A DNA stretch of 64,000 bases from Spiroplasma endosymbiont of 'Nebria riversi' (lineage in GTDB: Bacteria > Bacillota_I > Bacilli_A > Mycoplasmatales > Nriv7), in the NCBI RefSeq assembly GCF_018831625.1, contig NZ_CP065193.1:1302001-1366000 (forward strand), written 5' to 3'. The notes under the pieces were generated by a model. That model searched no databases. It saw only the letters and a program-made list of their open reading frames with translations, and had not been told where the DNA came from. A program made the position numbers and the translations under genes. Every line of letters begins with the position of its first letter. Position 1 is the first letter of the stretch. Of this stretch, positions 23,998 to 42,216 are shown piece by piece.

Positions 23998-24002
23998 AAC
24001 TA

Positions 24003-25622
24003 TTAATGACGACCTTTTTTAACTTTAATTTTACCTTGAATCAATAACAATTCTCATTGCTCTTTTGTCCCAAAACTAGTAATTTCATATTTATCAATTT
24101 TACTAACTAAATGATAAACTACTTTAATAATTTCCGTGTCAACTTTACTTTTTAATTCTTTAGAAAAGGCTTTAACCTTTTTTAATTCTTGATATATCTT
24201 ATGAGCTTCTTTATTTTTTTTAAAATAATTAATAATATTTTCTTTAAACAATAAAATCTTATTCAAAGGAACCCATTGAATTCTTCGTAAATTAATTGCT
24301 AATAACAAAATTGCTTGATTAGTTTGTGATAATGGGCTATATTGTGTTTGTTTTAAAATATCAATTGCTCGTTGTCCATGTTCTAAAACTCTTTTTGTCA
24401 TCTCATCTAAGTCCGGACCAAATTGGGCAAAAGCTTGTAATTCATTATATTGTGCTAATTCTAACTTTAATGTTCCCACAACCTGCTTAATGGCCTTAAT
24501 TTGCGCAGCACTACCAACTCGCGAAACCGAAAGTCCAAGGTCAACAGCGGGACGAATCCCTGCATTAAATAATTGACTAGTTAAAAAAATTTGACCATCC
24601 GTAATAGAAATAACATTTGTCGGAATATAAGCTGAAATATCACCAGCTTGCGTTTCAATAATTGGTAACGCTGTAATTGAACCATTACCATTATCTTTAT
24701 TTAATCTTGCTGCTCGTTCTAATAATCGTGAATGCAAGTAAAAAACATCACCCGGATATGCTTCTCGTCCTGGTGGTCTTCGTAACAACAAGGCTATTGT
24801 CCGATATGCAACCGCATGCTTACTTAAATCATCATAAACAATTAAAACATCTTTCCCTTGTTCCATTCACTCCTCAGCAATAGTAACACCCGTATATGGT
24901 GCTAAATATTGTAATGGTGCTAATTCACTGGCCCCGGCAGCAACAATTGTCGTATAACTCATTGCTCCCGTTTGTTTTAATCGTTCCACAATTTGGGCAA
25001 CAGTAGAAGATTTTTGACCAATGGCAACATAAACACAATTAACATCTTTCCCTTTTTGATTCAAAATCGTATCAATCGCAATGGCGGTTTTACCAGTTTG
25101 GCGATCACCAATAATTAATTCTCGTTGTCCTTTACCAATAGGAATCATCGCATCAATTGCTAAAATACCTGTTTGTAATGATTCATCAACTGATTGTCGC
25201 TTCATAACCCCCGGGGCAATTCTTTCAACAGGGCGTTTCTTTTTACTTTTAATCGCTCCTTTACCATCAATCGGTTGTCCTAAGGCATTAACAACTCTTC
25301 CTAGTAACTCATCACCAACAACAGTTTCAACAACTTGTTTCGTGCGTTTAACAGCATCGCCTTCCTTAATATAAGTATCATCACCCATTAAAACAACACC
25401 GACAGCATCTTCTTCTAAGTTTAAAACCATTCCATAAACATCATTATCAAAAAGTAATAATTCACCGAGCATCGCTTTATCTAAACCATGAAGCACAGCA
25501 ATTCCATCACCGACGCTAATAACACTCCCTTCTTCACTTAATTCCATCTTTTTACCATAATGTTTAATTTGACTTTTAATTACATCAGCAATTTCATTTA
25601 CCTTAAATGACATCAATATCAC
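24003..25622 (-). CDS. atpA: ATP synthase F1 alpha subunit
   Basis: The product is a 539-residue non-catalytic nucleotide-binding subunit. Walker A is [13 protein letters not shown], with [13 protein letters not shown] and the alpha/beta signature [14 protein letters not shown]. Two TGA-Trp codons are decisive for the frame (near 24867, before [13 protein letters not shown], and near 24051, before the [16 protein letters not shown] tail). The length is slightly above the usual 500-515 because of a basic C-terminal tail. It starts 5 bp after atpH. Confidence 0.98.
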
Positions 25623-25627
25623 CTGCC

Positions 25628-26152
25628 TTACTTATTTTCAATATCTCGTTTCATTGCTAATAATCGTCCTTTTATTGAACCATCAAAAATTTGATCTTGA
25701 ACTTTTACTTTTATACCCGCAATTAAACTAAGATCAATTTTATTAATTAATTCCACTTTTTGTTGTAAAATTTTTCCAATTTTCTTCTCAATTTTATCAA
25801 TAATTTCTTCTTGCAATTTTATCGTTGAAAAAACAATCCCATAAAAAACATTTGCTCTTTCATTGCACAGATTACGAAACACTTTAAGAATTAATCTTAC
25901 TTGCCGAAAATTATTGCGATCAATTAATAATTTAAAAAAATTAACAAAAATATCATTAGCTTTATCTTTAAAAATTTTATCAATAATCTTTTTTTGCTTT
26001 TGTTTTTCTAAATTATGTGTTGACAAAATATCAATAATTCGTGGATATTCAAAAAATAATTTAATTAAATGAATTGATTGCCTTAACATAATGTCAAGTT
26101 GTTTTTCTTCCTGTCCCAGCTTTAGTAGTGCTAATGCTCAATTTTGGGTCAT
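25628..26152 (-). CDS. atpH: ATP synthase delta subunit (OSCP)
   Basis: The product is a 174-residue peripheral-stalk subunit joining F1 to subunit b. It starts [14 protein letters not shown]; the ATG at 26152 with TTAGGAG upstream gives the family-typical N-terminal helix, while an internal ATG at 26089 would remove it. The C-terminal [27 protein letters not shown] is the most conserved part. It sits in the operon between atpF (11 bp) and atpA (5 bp). Confidence 0.93.
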
Positions 26153-26163
26153 TAAACTAACTC

Positions 26164-26700
26164 CTAATCTAATTGTTTAATAAAATCATCAATCAAAACT
26201 TCATTTTGTTTACGATCAATCTCTCTTTCCAAAATATTTTGTGCCATATTAAAAGCAACATCAATAATCTCTTGACGAATGTTTTCTTCCGCTTTAATCC
26301 GCTCTTTTAAAATATCTCTTTGCGACTGTTCATCTATTAACTTCGCCTCAATGCTCGCTTGATTAATAATTTCTTGTCTTTGCGTTAAAGCTTCCGCTTT
26401 AGCATCATCAATAATTTGTTGTGATTGCATTTTAGAATCCTTTAATAACGAATTAGCTTCTGTTTCATACTTTGTTGCTTGTGTTTGTTTCCTAATCGCA
26501 TCATCAATTAAATCTTTAATAATACTTCTTCGTTTTCGCATTAATTGTTTAAAAGGTTTATAAAGAAAAAAACCTAAAACAACTAATAAAACAACAGTTG
26601 CTAAAATATGAGCAATGAATACCCACACATTAGGAAATAATTGATTAATAATATTTTCTTGTTCAATTTTATAAAAAATTGCTAAATTACTTAACAACAT
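26164..26700 (-). CDS. atpF: ATP synthase F0 subunit b
   Basis: The product is a 178-residue peripheral-stalk protein. One N-terminal membrane helix (about residues 26-47, VWVFIAHILATVVLLVVLGFF) is followed by a long charged coiled coil (KPFKQLMRKRRSIIKDLIDD...). Length fits the family. The N-terminus has no lipobox Cys, unlike some mollicute AtpF proteins. Confidence 0.95.
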   Translation of the reverse strand: MLLSNLAIFYKIEQENIINQLFPNVWVFIAHILATVVLLVVLGFFLYKPFKQLMRKRRSIIKDLIDDAIRKQTQATKYETEANSLLKDSKMQSQQIIDDAKAEALTQRQEIINQASIEAKLIDEQSQRDILKERIKAEENIRQEIIDVAFNMAQNILEREIDRKQNEVLIDDFIKQLD

Positions 26701-26713
26701 CTAATCTTATTCC

Positions 26714-26998
26714 TTACGTAACAAATATTAAAATTAAAGCAATAACAAGACTATAAATAGCACCAGTTTCTGCAATGGCACAACCGATAATTAACATTGT
26801 TCTAATCTTACCATTAGCTTCTGGATTTCTTCCTACCGCCTCAGCAGCTTTACCTGCAGCATAACCTTGACCAATCCCCGCACCAAAACAACCTAAAACA
26901 GCAATCCCTGCTCCAATAAATTTGCCTCATGAAGCATCACCACTAGCCAAAATTGTTCCAACAGTATTAATACTATTTATTATTTCCACACTCATCAT
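26714..26998 (-). CDS. atpE: ATP synthase F0 subunit c
   Basis: The product is a 94-residue proteolipid that forms the proton-carrying ring. It has two helices: [21 protein letters not shown], and a second carrying the ion-binding Glu in [15 protein letters not shown]. The polar loop is RNPEANGK. An N-terminal extension of about 25 residues precedes the first helix. Two start codons (ATGATG) follow an AAGGAGG site. An IS3 copy is inserted 27 bp upstream, separating it from atpB. Confidence 0.96.
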
Positions 26999-27053
26999 CT
27001 ATTTATCCTCCTTCTAGATATTATTGGTATGGCTACCCTTTTTTGGACACTTT

Positions 27054-27820
27054 TTATGTAAACTGTCATTTTCTAAATTCAACAGGCGTTAAATAATTTA
27101 AACTGCCATGTATTCTAAGATTATTGTATCAATTAACAAAATCAAATAATTCGCATTTTAATTGTGTTAAATTTTCAAATTTTTTACCCTTGATAAATTC
27201 CGTTTTAAAAGTTTTGTAAGTTGTTTCAGCCACAGCATTGTCATACTTTTAATATTAAAGGTTATTAAAATTTCATCAATGATTTTATTTTTGAACTCAT
27301 TACCACGATCAGTATGAAATAAAGTTATTTTATTTAATGGTCCTGTTATTTTATGAAAAGCTTGTTGAACTAGTTCAGCGGTTTTGTTTGGTCCAGCACT
27401 ATAGCCAATTATTTCTCGATTAAACAAGTCAATTAATAAACAAATATAATGTCATTTTCCTCCAACTTGCACATATGTTAAATCACTAACAACAACTTCA
27501 TTAGGTTTTTTGTTATTAAATTGACGATTTAAAACATTACTAATTTGGTCATTATTAACCATTGTTTTATGATTACGATATTTTAATTTGGTGTATTTAG
27601 AAACCAAATTATTTTTGATCATAAGGAATATGATTTTTCGACGTGATAATATAATATCTTTTCTCATTAAAAAAGCTTTAATTTTACGAGCGCCATAAAT
27701 TTTACGAATTTTATTAAATGCGCTGATAACTTCTTCTTCATAATTATTAACATCATACTTAACACAATTATTAGTTTGATAATAATATGTTGATTTTGCT
27801 ATTTTTAATATTTGACACAT
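27054..27820 (-). pseudogene. IS3 orfB with 25-bp deletion
   Basis: The frame equals the intact orfB until the region after FNIKS. There a 25-bp deletion near 27247 removes the RSLSAKGCPYDN segment next to the catalytic Glu and shifts the frame. The first two catalytic Asp motifs (VVSDLTYV, HTDRGNEF) are intact. Confidence 0.85.
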
Positions 27821-27861
27821 TTTTAGCGCGGAATATTTTTCTTTATTATTGTTAATAATTC

Positions 27862-28137
27862 CTATTTTTTGCCAATTATCAGTGCTGCTTGCTTTAAAAT
27901 GTCATTTTCCATTCGTAATTGTTGGTTTTCTTTTCGCAAGTAAATTAATTTATTTTCTTCGACAGTGCAATTATTTTGCACTTTAAATGACCCAAAATTA
28001 TTAAAATTTTCAATTCACTGATATACGGCTGATTTTGAAATTCCGTATTCTTTAATAATTTAAACAATGCTTTTTCCGTTTTGATAAAGCATGACAATTT
28101 GTTTTTTAAATTCATTTGAATATGAGTTTTTCCCCAT
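27862..28137 (-). pseudogene. IS3 orfA with nonsense codon
   Basis: The frame is the same as the 91-residue orfA of copy 2 but is interrupted by TAA at 28060-28062, where the intact copy has GAA (Glu in SVVEIIKEY). The element therefore has lesions in both frames. Confidence 0.85.
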
Positions 28138-28249
28138 TTTTATCTTTCTACTTTCTTAATAATTTTATTTTATTTGAAAGTCCATATAAATATGGTCCAA
28201 CTTATTGTAACCTATCCATATTAAATATTTTGTGAACTAAATGAAACAA

Positions 28250-28984
28250 TTATCCATCAGCCCCACGCGTATTAATAGCGCCTTCTTTACTAACGGGTTT
28301 TTCATCACCAATTTCTAATTTTCAATAAACTAATGTTAAAATTGAAAAAATAACCGCTTGAATAATACCAAAAAAGATATCAAAGTAAAAATGAAAAAAT
28401 GGTGCTAAAAATCCTGCTAAAAAATTCACTTGACCAATAATTGGGACTTGTCGGGAAATTAAATCACTAAATTGATATAACAACGCCATAATAATAGTGC
28501 CACCTAAAATATTTCCAAAAAGTCGAAATGAAATGGAAACTAATGGCACAAATTGCGTTAACAATTCTAATGGATTTAAATATCGTTTAAAAAAAGCTAA
28601 TCTTTGAAATTTAATGCCAAAAATATAAATCCCCACAAATGTTACTAATCCCATCGCAAATGTTGTTGTATATGATGTCACCTGCGATTCAAAGCCAACA
28701 ATTGATAACAAATTACCAACAATAATATATGACAACAAATATAAAAAATATAATGTTAATCATTTAAAACTTGGTCCTAAAATACTAATAACTAAATTTT
28801 CAACACTTTTAACACAAAGTTCCACAATTAATACTAATCCTCGTGGTTCATCTTTAGGATCAAGTTTTTTTACTTTAAAAAAGTATATTAAAGTAATCAT
28901 AGTAATTATTAAAGTTGTTAAAATAATCGTTGTTATTTGCGGAACAAGTTTTCACGGATCTCATAATTCAAAACTTGCATACAT
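28250..28984 (-). CDS. atpB: ATP synthase F0 subunit a
   Basis: The product is a 244-residue membrane subunit forming the proton half-channels against the c-ring. The essential Arg lies in VSISFRLFGNILGG, and the C-terminal helix is FFHFYFDIFFGIIQAVIFSILTLVY. A charged C-terminal tail (KLEIGDEKPVSKEGAINTRGADG) is present. It starts 1 bp after the atpI-like stop. Its usual neighbour atpE is displaced by the IS3 copy. Confidence 0.95.
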
Positions 28985-28985
28985 C

Positions 28986-29399
28986 TTAAGATTCATCCTT
29001 CAAGTTCCTCTTTTCTATCAAAGCATTATACATATTAACAATTAAAGTTGCAAGAAAAGCAAGTATTAAACCAAAAATACTACTAAAAATATTAAAATAT
29101 TCATTAAATAGCATAATAATCAAAACAGGAATTAAATATAATAATACTCGAAATAAAAAAAGTAGCTTTATTCCTAATTTATTAATTGATTGACCGCTTT
29201 GGATCGTATACGAAGTTAAAAAAATTAATAACAAATAATTTAATAAACTAAAAATACTTGTTGTAACAAAACCAGTAATCAAATTTCAAGACAAATAATT
29301 AATTATAGTAAAAATTGTTGTTACTAATAGTCCAATAAAAATTAACAACCCAAAAACAATCATTATTTTTTTTTCATATTTCCAATTAATATTTTTCAT
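28986..29399 (-). CDS. atpI: AtpI-like membrane protein
   Basis: This 137-residue protein has four hydrophobic helices (about residues 13-35, 44-70, 80-100 and 103-124). It stands at the first position of the atp operon, where atpI is found in Firmicutes. Sequence conservation of AtpI is low, so position and topology carry the call. AtpI is thought to help assemble the c-ring or act in cation transport. A Trp encoded by TGA lies near residue 38. It starts 9 bp after the upp stop. Confidence 0.75.
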
Positions 29400-29408
29400 T
29401 ATAACTAT

Positions 29409-30035
29409 CTACTGTGTATCAAAATAGCGGTCTCCTGCATCACCAAGACCCGGAACAATATAACCATTTTCATTAAGCTTCTCATCAACTGCTGCTGTAT
29501 AAATATTAATATCAGGATGGGCTTTTTCCAGTTTTGCAATTCCTTCTGGGGCAGCTAATAAACAAATAAACTTAATATTATGTGATACTTTCCATTGTTT
29601 AACAATATCAATTGCAGCTATTGCCGTGCCACCCGTTGCTAACATTGGATCTAAAATTACTGTATAACTATTTTTCACATTATTAGGTTTTTTTTCTAAA
29701 TACTTCTTAGGTTGCAAAGACTTTTCATCACGATAAATACCAATATGACCAATTTTAGCATTAGGAACCAATCCTAAGATTCCATCAACCATTCCTAAAC
29801 CCGCCCTTAAAACCGGAACAAGAATAATATCTTGAGCAACTTTTTTACCAGTAGTGGCCGCCATTGGTGTTTCAATTGAAATTTCTTGTAACTTCAAATC
29901 CTGAAAAACTTCATAAGCCATTAACCGCGTAATTTCATTAACATTTTCTTTAAAAATCTTACTATCGGTATCTTTTTTTCGTAACCTTGTTAACTTATCA
30001 TCAATTAAAGGATGTTTAATAATAAATAGTGCCAT
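29409..30035 (-). CDS. upp: Uracil phosphoribosyltransferase
   Basis: The product is a 208-residue pyrimidine-salvage enzyme making UMP from uracil and PRPP. The PRPP loop is VILDPMLATGGTAIAAI, the uracil-binding C-terminus is ENGYIVPGLGDAGDRYFDT, and VPVLRAGLGMVDG is also conserved. Length is normal. It begins the visible upp-atp transcription unit. The ancestral partner glyA is now separated by IS DNA. Confidence 0.97.
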   Translation of the reverse strand: MALFIIKHPLIDDKLTRLRKKDTDSKIFKENVNEITRLMAYEVFQDLKLQEISIETPMAATTGKKVAQDIILVPVLRAGLGMVDGILGLVPNAKIGHIGIYRDEKSLQPKKYLEKKPNNVKNSYTVILDPMLATGGTAIAAIDIVKQWKVSHNIKFICLLAAPEGIAKLEKAHPDINIYTAAVDEKLNENGYIVPGLGDAGDRYFDTQ

Positions 30036-30099
30036 ATTGTTTCACTCCTATTAAGAATTATACTACTTTCTTATATTTTTAGTAATAAAAAATAATTTT

Positions 30100-31237
30100 A
30101 ATTTTGTCGAAAGCTCTTGATAAAATAAAAAAAATCATCAACTTGATAATTTTAAAAGGCTTTTATGTAAAATTACTATTTTTACTTTAATTTTTTATAC
30201 ATTAAAATATAATACCGCTGTTTGTTGGCTTGGAGTTAAACCCTTATGTTGGTATTTTAATTTTCAGAGATTTAAATAATTTTGAATATTAGTAAAACCT
30301 AAACCATGATAATGAATTAAGGCTTCTTTAAGACTAGATTGTAATTTACTGATTTTATTTAAGTTACGATAATTAGCTTCAGGATTAATTGTTGTTTTAG
30401 TTACACATAAAGTAGAATTTGTTTGTTTTGCTACTAAAAAATATAATTTTTGCATATCAGAAGTAATAATTGAATTTTGGTTAATTAATTCTTTGTTCAT
30501 ATTTTCAATAACTCATTGTTTTTGTAAACGTTTGGTGTTTGTGGATTTAACATAAATATTGTTATTATTATCAACCGCCATTTGAATACAGCATTTAGTA
30601 TTAGTTGCTAATGGGTCAAGGTGAATTCTTCGTGGATCAGTTTTATGTTTGAAATTTCCTTTATGAATTTCTTTAATAAATGTTTCATCGATTTGGATTT
30701 TACCAGATAATTTTTTAAATTTTAATTGGGTATTTTCTAATTGTTTTGATTTCATTAATTTTTGACGATTATATCAAGCAGTTTTTAATGTAGTTTTAAT
30801 AAAACGAGAAATTGTTTTACTAGATTGCCCCAGCAATGAAATTTGAATCAATAAATTTCATTGTTCATAATTTAAATGACTTCAATAAATAAAATGATTA
30901 CGAAAAGCGTCAAAAATTGCATGGCAATTTTTACATAAATATTTTTGTTTTCCTTCTGAATTATGTCCATTTTTAACGCAATGGTAAGATTCACATTTAG
31001 AGCATTTAAAGTACCTTGTGCTCTAAATTTTTGATCAATTTCATTTAAACGTTTTTGTTTTTTTATTAATTCTGCTTGTTGTTTGACTTTTTCATAAAAT
31101 TCTAAAAATTGATCATCTGTTAAAGTATTTACTAGTTCTTGAATTATTTTTTCCATAATTATTACCCACCTCTGTCATATAAAAATATACCTAAAATTAA
31201 GTATATTCAATAAATATCAAGAGTTTTCTACAAAATT
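30100..31237 (-). mobile_element. IS1595-like element, copy C (full length)
   Basis: The element is a 1138-bp copy with both terminal repeats, inserted between glyA and upp. It is nearly identical to the 19963-21102 copy. Confidence 0.87.
30195..31156 (-). pseudogene. IS1595-like transposase, frameshifted in the zinc ribbon
   Basis: Here the A-run that breaks copy B has seven A and is in frame (ELIKKQKRLNEIDQKF). A one-base loss after RAQG, in GGTACTTTAAATGC (near 31005-31017), shifts the frame before the first zinc-ribbon cysteines. The rest (IDETFIKEIHKGNFK, TSDMQKLYF, GLTPNQQTAVLYFNV) is open in the shifted frame. Copies B and C have complementary lesions. Confidence 0.78.
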
Positions 31238-31271
31238 AAAATTTTTTTCCAATAACAAAAAAATATTCAAA

Positions 31272-31830
31272 TTAAACCGAAAATCTTATTCCATTTAAAA
31301 ATATTGAATATTCTAAAAAACTCTTATTATGAAAAGAAGCACAAGTAATTTTAACACTTATTCCTAAAATATAATCTTCTTCTCGCGCTCAAAATGATAA
31401 ATCAACGGACTGTTTTGATTTACTAATGTCATCATAAGAACCAATATATTCAGTATGTACTTTATTAGGTTCATTTTTTGTTGTTTTAAATCATAATGAA
31501 GTTGGCCACTGTAAATCTATTGCCGGAACAGTTTTTCGATTATTAAAAGTTCATAACTTAATATATGAACTTTTACCAAACGAAATTAGCAGGTAATCAT
31601 TACTAAATTCAAGTAGTGATTGTGCATAATTATGCCAATTTTGCAATACAAAACTTTCTTCAATTTTTAAAAATAGCCATTATTACTTTTACTCCGATTA
31701 GTAACTCGTCAACTAAAATCAGTATTAATTGCTTGCAAAGATTGGTTTAACCTCGTAATGCTAGCAACACTAGAAACGCTTAACAGAGTTGTTGAATACA
31801 ATAGTAAAAATTCCCTGAAAATACATACCA
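31272..31830 (-). pseudogene. Decayed secreted-protein gene, unknown family
   Basis: The start is ambiguous. A signal-like stretch (LLLYSTTLLSVSSVASI) opens one frame, which ends at TAA after SKSNNGYF. Another frame then continues as EESFVLQNWHNYAQSLLEFSNDYLLISFG... to TAA at 31272. The two parts read as a single extracellular protein with a beta-rich, aromatic C-terminal half (VDLSFWAREEDYILGISVKITC). I do not recognise the family. It is probably a Spiroplasma-specific surface protein, now broken by frameshift. Confidence 0.5.
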
Positions 31831-31862
31831 CCTCTTAAATTACTAAATATTATAAATTAAAC

Positions 31863-33212
31863 TTATAATTGGTAATTTTCATATATTGGAAAATCTTTTA
31901 ATAAAATACCAATTTGGTGTTTATGCTTAGCAACATTGTCTTCAGTATTACCATTTTTTTTAAGAACACTAATAATTATATTTGCTAATTGTTCAAATTC
32001 CTTTTCTTTTCAACCTCTAGTGGTCATCGCTGCTGTTCCAATCCGAATGCCACTAGTAGTCATTGGTTTTTCTTTATCAAATGGAATCATATTTTTATTA
32101 CAAATAACATCAATTTGATGCAAAATATTTTCACATTCCTGCCCCGTACGATTAAATGATGTTTTAACATCAATAATCATTAAATGATTATCAGTACCAC
32201 CACTAATCAATTTAACATCATGTTTTCTAAAAATATTTTCTAAAACTTTGCAATTAGCCATAATTTGCTGTTGATATGCTTTAAATTCTGGTGTTGCCGC
32301 CTCATAAAATGCTTGTGCTTTAGCAGCAATAATATGTTCTAAAGGGCCTCCTTGTTGACCTGGGAATACTGCTCGATCAATCGCTTTTGCTAATTCTTTT
32401 TTACATAAAATTGCACCGCTTCTTGGACCGCGTAATGTTTTATGTGTTGTTGTTGTTACAATATCTGCTACTACTACAGGATTTGGATGTAATCCAGCAG
32501 CAATTAAACCAGCAATATGAGCCATATCAACCATTAATAATGCTCCAACTTCATCAGCAATTTCACGAAACTTAGTAAAATCAATCGTTCTTGAATATGC
32601 ACTAGCTCCCGCAACAATTAATTTTGGTTTAAGTTCTAATGCTTGTTGTCTAATTGCTTCATAATCTAATTGTTGAGTCTTTTCATCAACACCATAACCA
32701 TGAAATTGATAAACAATTCCTGAGAAATTCAATTTATGTCCATGGGTTAAATGACCCCCTGCGTCTAAACTCATTGCCAAAACAATATCATTCGGCTTTA
32801 AAATCGCTTGATATGCAGCAGCATTAGCTTGACTACCAGAATGCGGTTGTACATTAGCATGCTCAGCATTAAATAAAGCCTTTAATCTTTCAATCGCTAA
32901 ATTTTCACTTTTATCAACAAATTCACAACCACCATAATATCTTCTTCCCGGATATCCTTCAGCATATTTATTAGTTAATATTGAACCTGCTAATCTTAGT
33001 ACAGGAAGCGAAACATAATTTTCCGAAGCAATTAATTCCACATGGCGTTGTTGTCTAATAAGTTCTTCTTTAACAACTGCTTTTAGTTCGGGATCAATAT
33101 CATTTGTTTTGCGATTAATATTTTGTATTTCTGAATCAATATCAGTTATTAATGAATCAATATCCTTTTCTTCTAAACTAACATCATTTATTTGCGTATC
33201 ATCTTTAAACAT
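31863..33212 (-). CDS. glyA: Serine hydroxymethyltransferase
   Basis: The product is a 449-residue PLP enzyme that converts serine and tetrahydrofolate to glycine and methylene-THF. The PLP Lys lies in [15 protein letters not shown], with [11 protein letters not shown] at the N-terminus and [15 protein letters not shown]. An acidic N-terminal extension of about 35 residues ([18 protein letters not shown]...) precedes the usual start. The C-terminus is completed through a TGA-Trp (TTRGWKEKEF). The start codon overlaps the end of rpiB, so the two are coupled. Confidence 0.96.
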
Positions 33213-33657
33213 CTTTAATATCTCCTAATTCAATTTTTTCAACTCGTTGTTGATGACGGTTTGAAAATTTAGTATTTAAAAATTCTTCTAAAATTCAAAT
33301 CGCTTTTTGAGGCGCAATAATTCTCCCTCCTAAAACTAAAATATTAGCATCATTATGTTCGCGAGCTAAGGCCGCTAACTTTGTTTCATAACATAATGCC
33401 GCTCTAATTTTCGGCATGCGATTAGCACTAATACTTATTCCAATACCTGTACCACAAATTAAAATTCCATACTTAGCATTACCATTTCCTACTTCTTTAC
33501 CAACCAATTTGGCATAATCAGGATAATCCACTTGTTCTTCTTCACTATTAGTTCCTAAATCAATAACCTCATATTCATTATTTTTTAAATATTCAATAAG
33601 AGCAGTTTTTAATACATATCCAGCGTGATCACATCCAATAGCAATTTTATCTTTCAT
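33205..33657 (-). CDS. rpiB: Ribose-5-phosphate isomerase B
   Basis: The product is a 150-residue sugar isomerase interconverting ribose-5-P and ribulose-5-P. Motifs are [32 protein letters not shown] (active-site Cys) and [24 protein letters not shown]. The C-terminal helix region ([26 protein letters not shown]) is reached through a TGA-Trp. The gene overlaps the glyA start by 8 bp. Upstream AAGGAGG serves as its ribosome site. Confidence 0.96.
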
Positions 33658-33859
33658 ATTTATAATTCCCTCCTTCCAATATCCTTTTATTTAATTGTAT
33701 AGTATAAAAGAAAGAAATTAATTATTTTGAACAAATATTAATTTATTTTAAAAGTAACAACTCCTTCATTAATTTTATTATTAGTTAAATTTTTAACTTT
33801 ATTTATCTCTTCCTAAAAAAATGTTTTATAATTATAACTACAAGAAAGTAGGTAAAGTT

Positions 33860-34510
33860 ATGAATAAATTTGATATTCTAAAAGAAATCCTCTTAGCCCG
33901 TCATTCTTGACGAGAATATGATCCCCAAAAAATTAATGAACAAGATATTAATGAAATCTTAGAAGTAGCCCGTCATTCACCATCAGCATTTGGATCAGAA
34001 CCATGACATCTTATTGTTGTTAGTAATAACAAAGTAAAACAAGAATTACATCCTTTAATATGAAAACAAAAACAAGTCCTTAACGCTTCACATCTATTTT
34101 TAATTTTAACTAATAAAAAAAATGCCTTTACAAAAAATAGTGCCTTTCTTCGTTTAAGATATCAAACGCGTTATCAGAATTCTGATGAAAAATTTGAACA
34201 ATTACAAAATAAATTAATAAATTATTTAAAAAAATATATTAATGACCCAGAAGAATGAGCTAAACGACAAGCATATATTTTATTAGAAAACATTATTCTT
34301 TGTGCTTTTGCTAAAGGCATTGGTACTAGTCCAATGGAAGGTTTTGATGGTGCTGACATCATTAATTATTTAGAAACAAATAAATATATCGCTCCCAACG
34401 AATACAATCTTGCCGTTGTTCTCACTGCCGGATATTTACCTAAAAATAAAGAATTACCAATAAAACCACAATCCTTAACTTACGAACAATTAGTTACTAA
34501 AATTGAATAA
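33860..34510 (+). CDS. Nitroreductase-family flavoprotein
   Basis: This 216-residue protein is of the FMN-binding nitroreductase fold. The FMN-phosphate contact is RHSWREYDPQKI and the second signature is ARHSPSAFGSEPWHLIVV. The C-terminal region is AKGIGTSPMEGFD...LAVVLTAGYL. Its physiological substrate cannot be told from sequence; relatives reduce quinones and nitro compounds using NAD(P)H. TATAAT at 33827-33832 is a likely -10. It is monocistronic and convergent with rpoC. Confidence 0.9.
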
Positions 34511-34515
34511 AACAA

Positions 34516-34546
34516 AAACGCCATTATTGTAAAGATAATGGCGTTT
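34516..34546. terminator. Bidirectional terminator between nitroreductase and rpoC
   Basis: AAACGCCATTAT and its complement ATAATGGCGTTT form a 12-bp perfect stem with a 7-nt loop. T-rich sequence follows on the plus strand, and the A-run on the left gives T residues on the minus strand. It lies between convergent genes. Confidence 0.85.
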
Positions 34547-34581
34547 CTTTTATATTTAAAAAATATCTAATAATTTAAATT

Positions 34582-38346
<3,765 letters not shown>

Positions 38347-38363
38347 TTATCATTTCTTCCTCT

Positions 38364-42074
<3,711 letters not shown>

Positions 42075-42113
42075 TAACAAATCCCCCTTGTTTTTCATAA
42101 CTAAAACTATATA

Positions 42114-42142
42114 ATTTTATACTAATTATACCCTTAAATCAA
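42114..42142 (-). promoter_or_regulatory. Putative rpoBC promoter
   Basis: On the minus strand TTGATT (42142-42137) and TAAAAT (42119-42114) are separated by 17 nt, about 40 bp upstream of the rpoB start. A second TATAAT hexamer overlaps the spacer. The provirus begins just 20 bp further upstream. Confidence 0.55.
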
Positions 42143-42160
42143 TACATACTTTTTTTAATT

Positions 42161-42203
42161 TTGTAGAAACCATATACATATGACAAGATTTTGGTTTCTA
42201 CAA
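42161..42203. repeat. Terminal hairpin of the provirus
   Basis: TTGTAGAAACC and GGTTTCTACAA form an 11-bp perfect stem around a 21-nt loop. In the second unit (52127-52167) the inner 9 bp of the stem are kept while the outer bases differ. That places the left viral boundary within the first arm. Confidence 0.75.
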
Positions 42204-42216
42204 ACTTGCTGTTAAT

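Larger units (their letters stand above)
27025..28218 (-). mobile_element. IS3-family element, copy 3, inside the atp operon
   Basis: The element is a 1194-bp copy with both terminal repeats, lying between atpE and atpB in the same orientation as the operon. It carries a 25-bp deletion in orfB and a nonsense codon in orfA. The flanks (TTAT and TATT) leave a possible 3-bp target duplication TAT. Confidence 0.9.
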
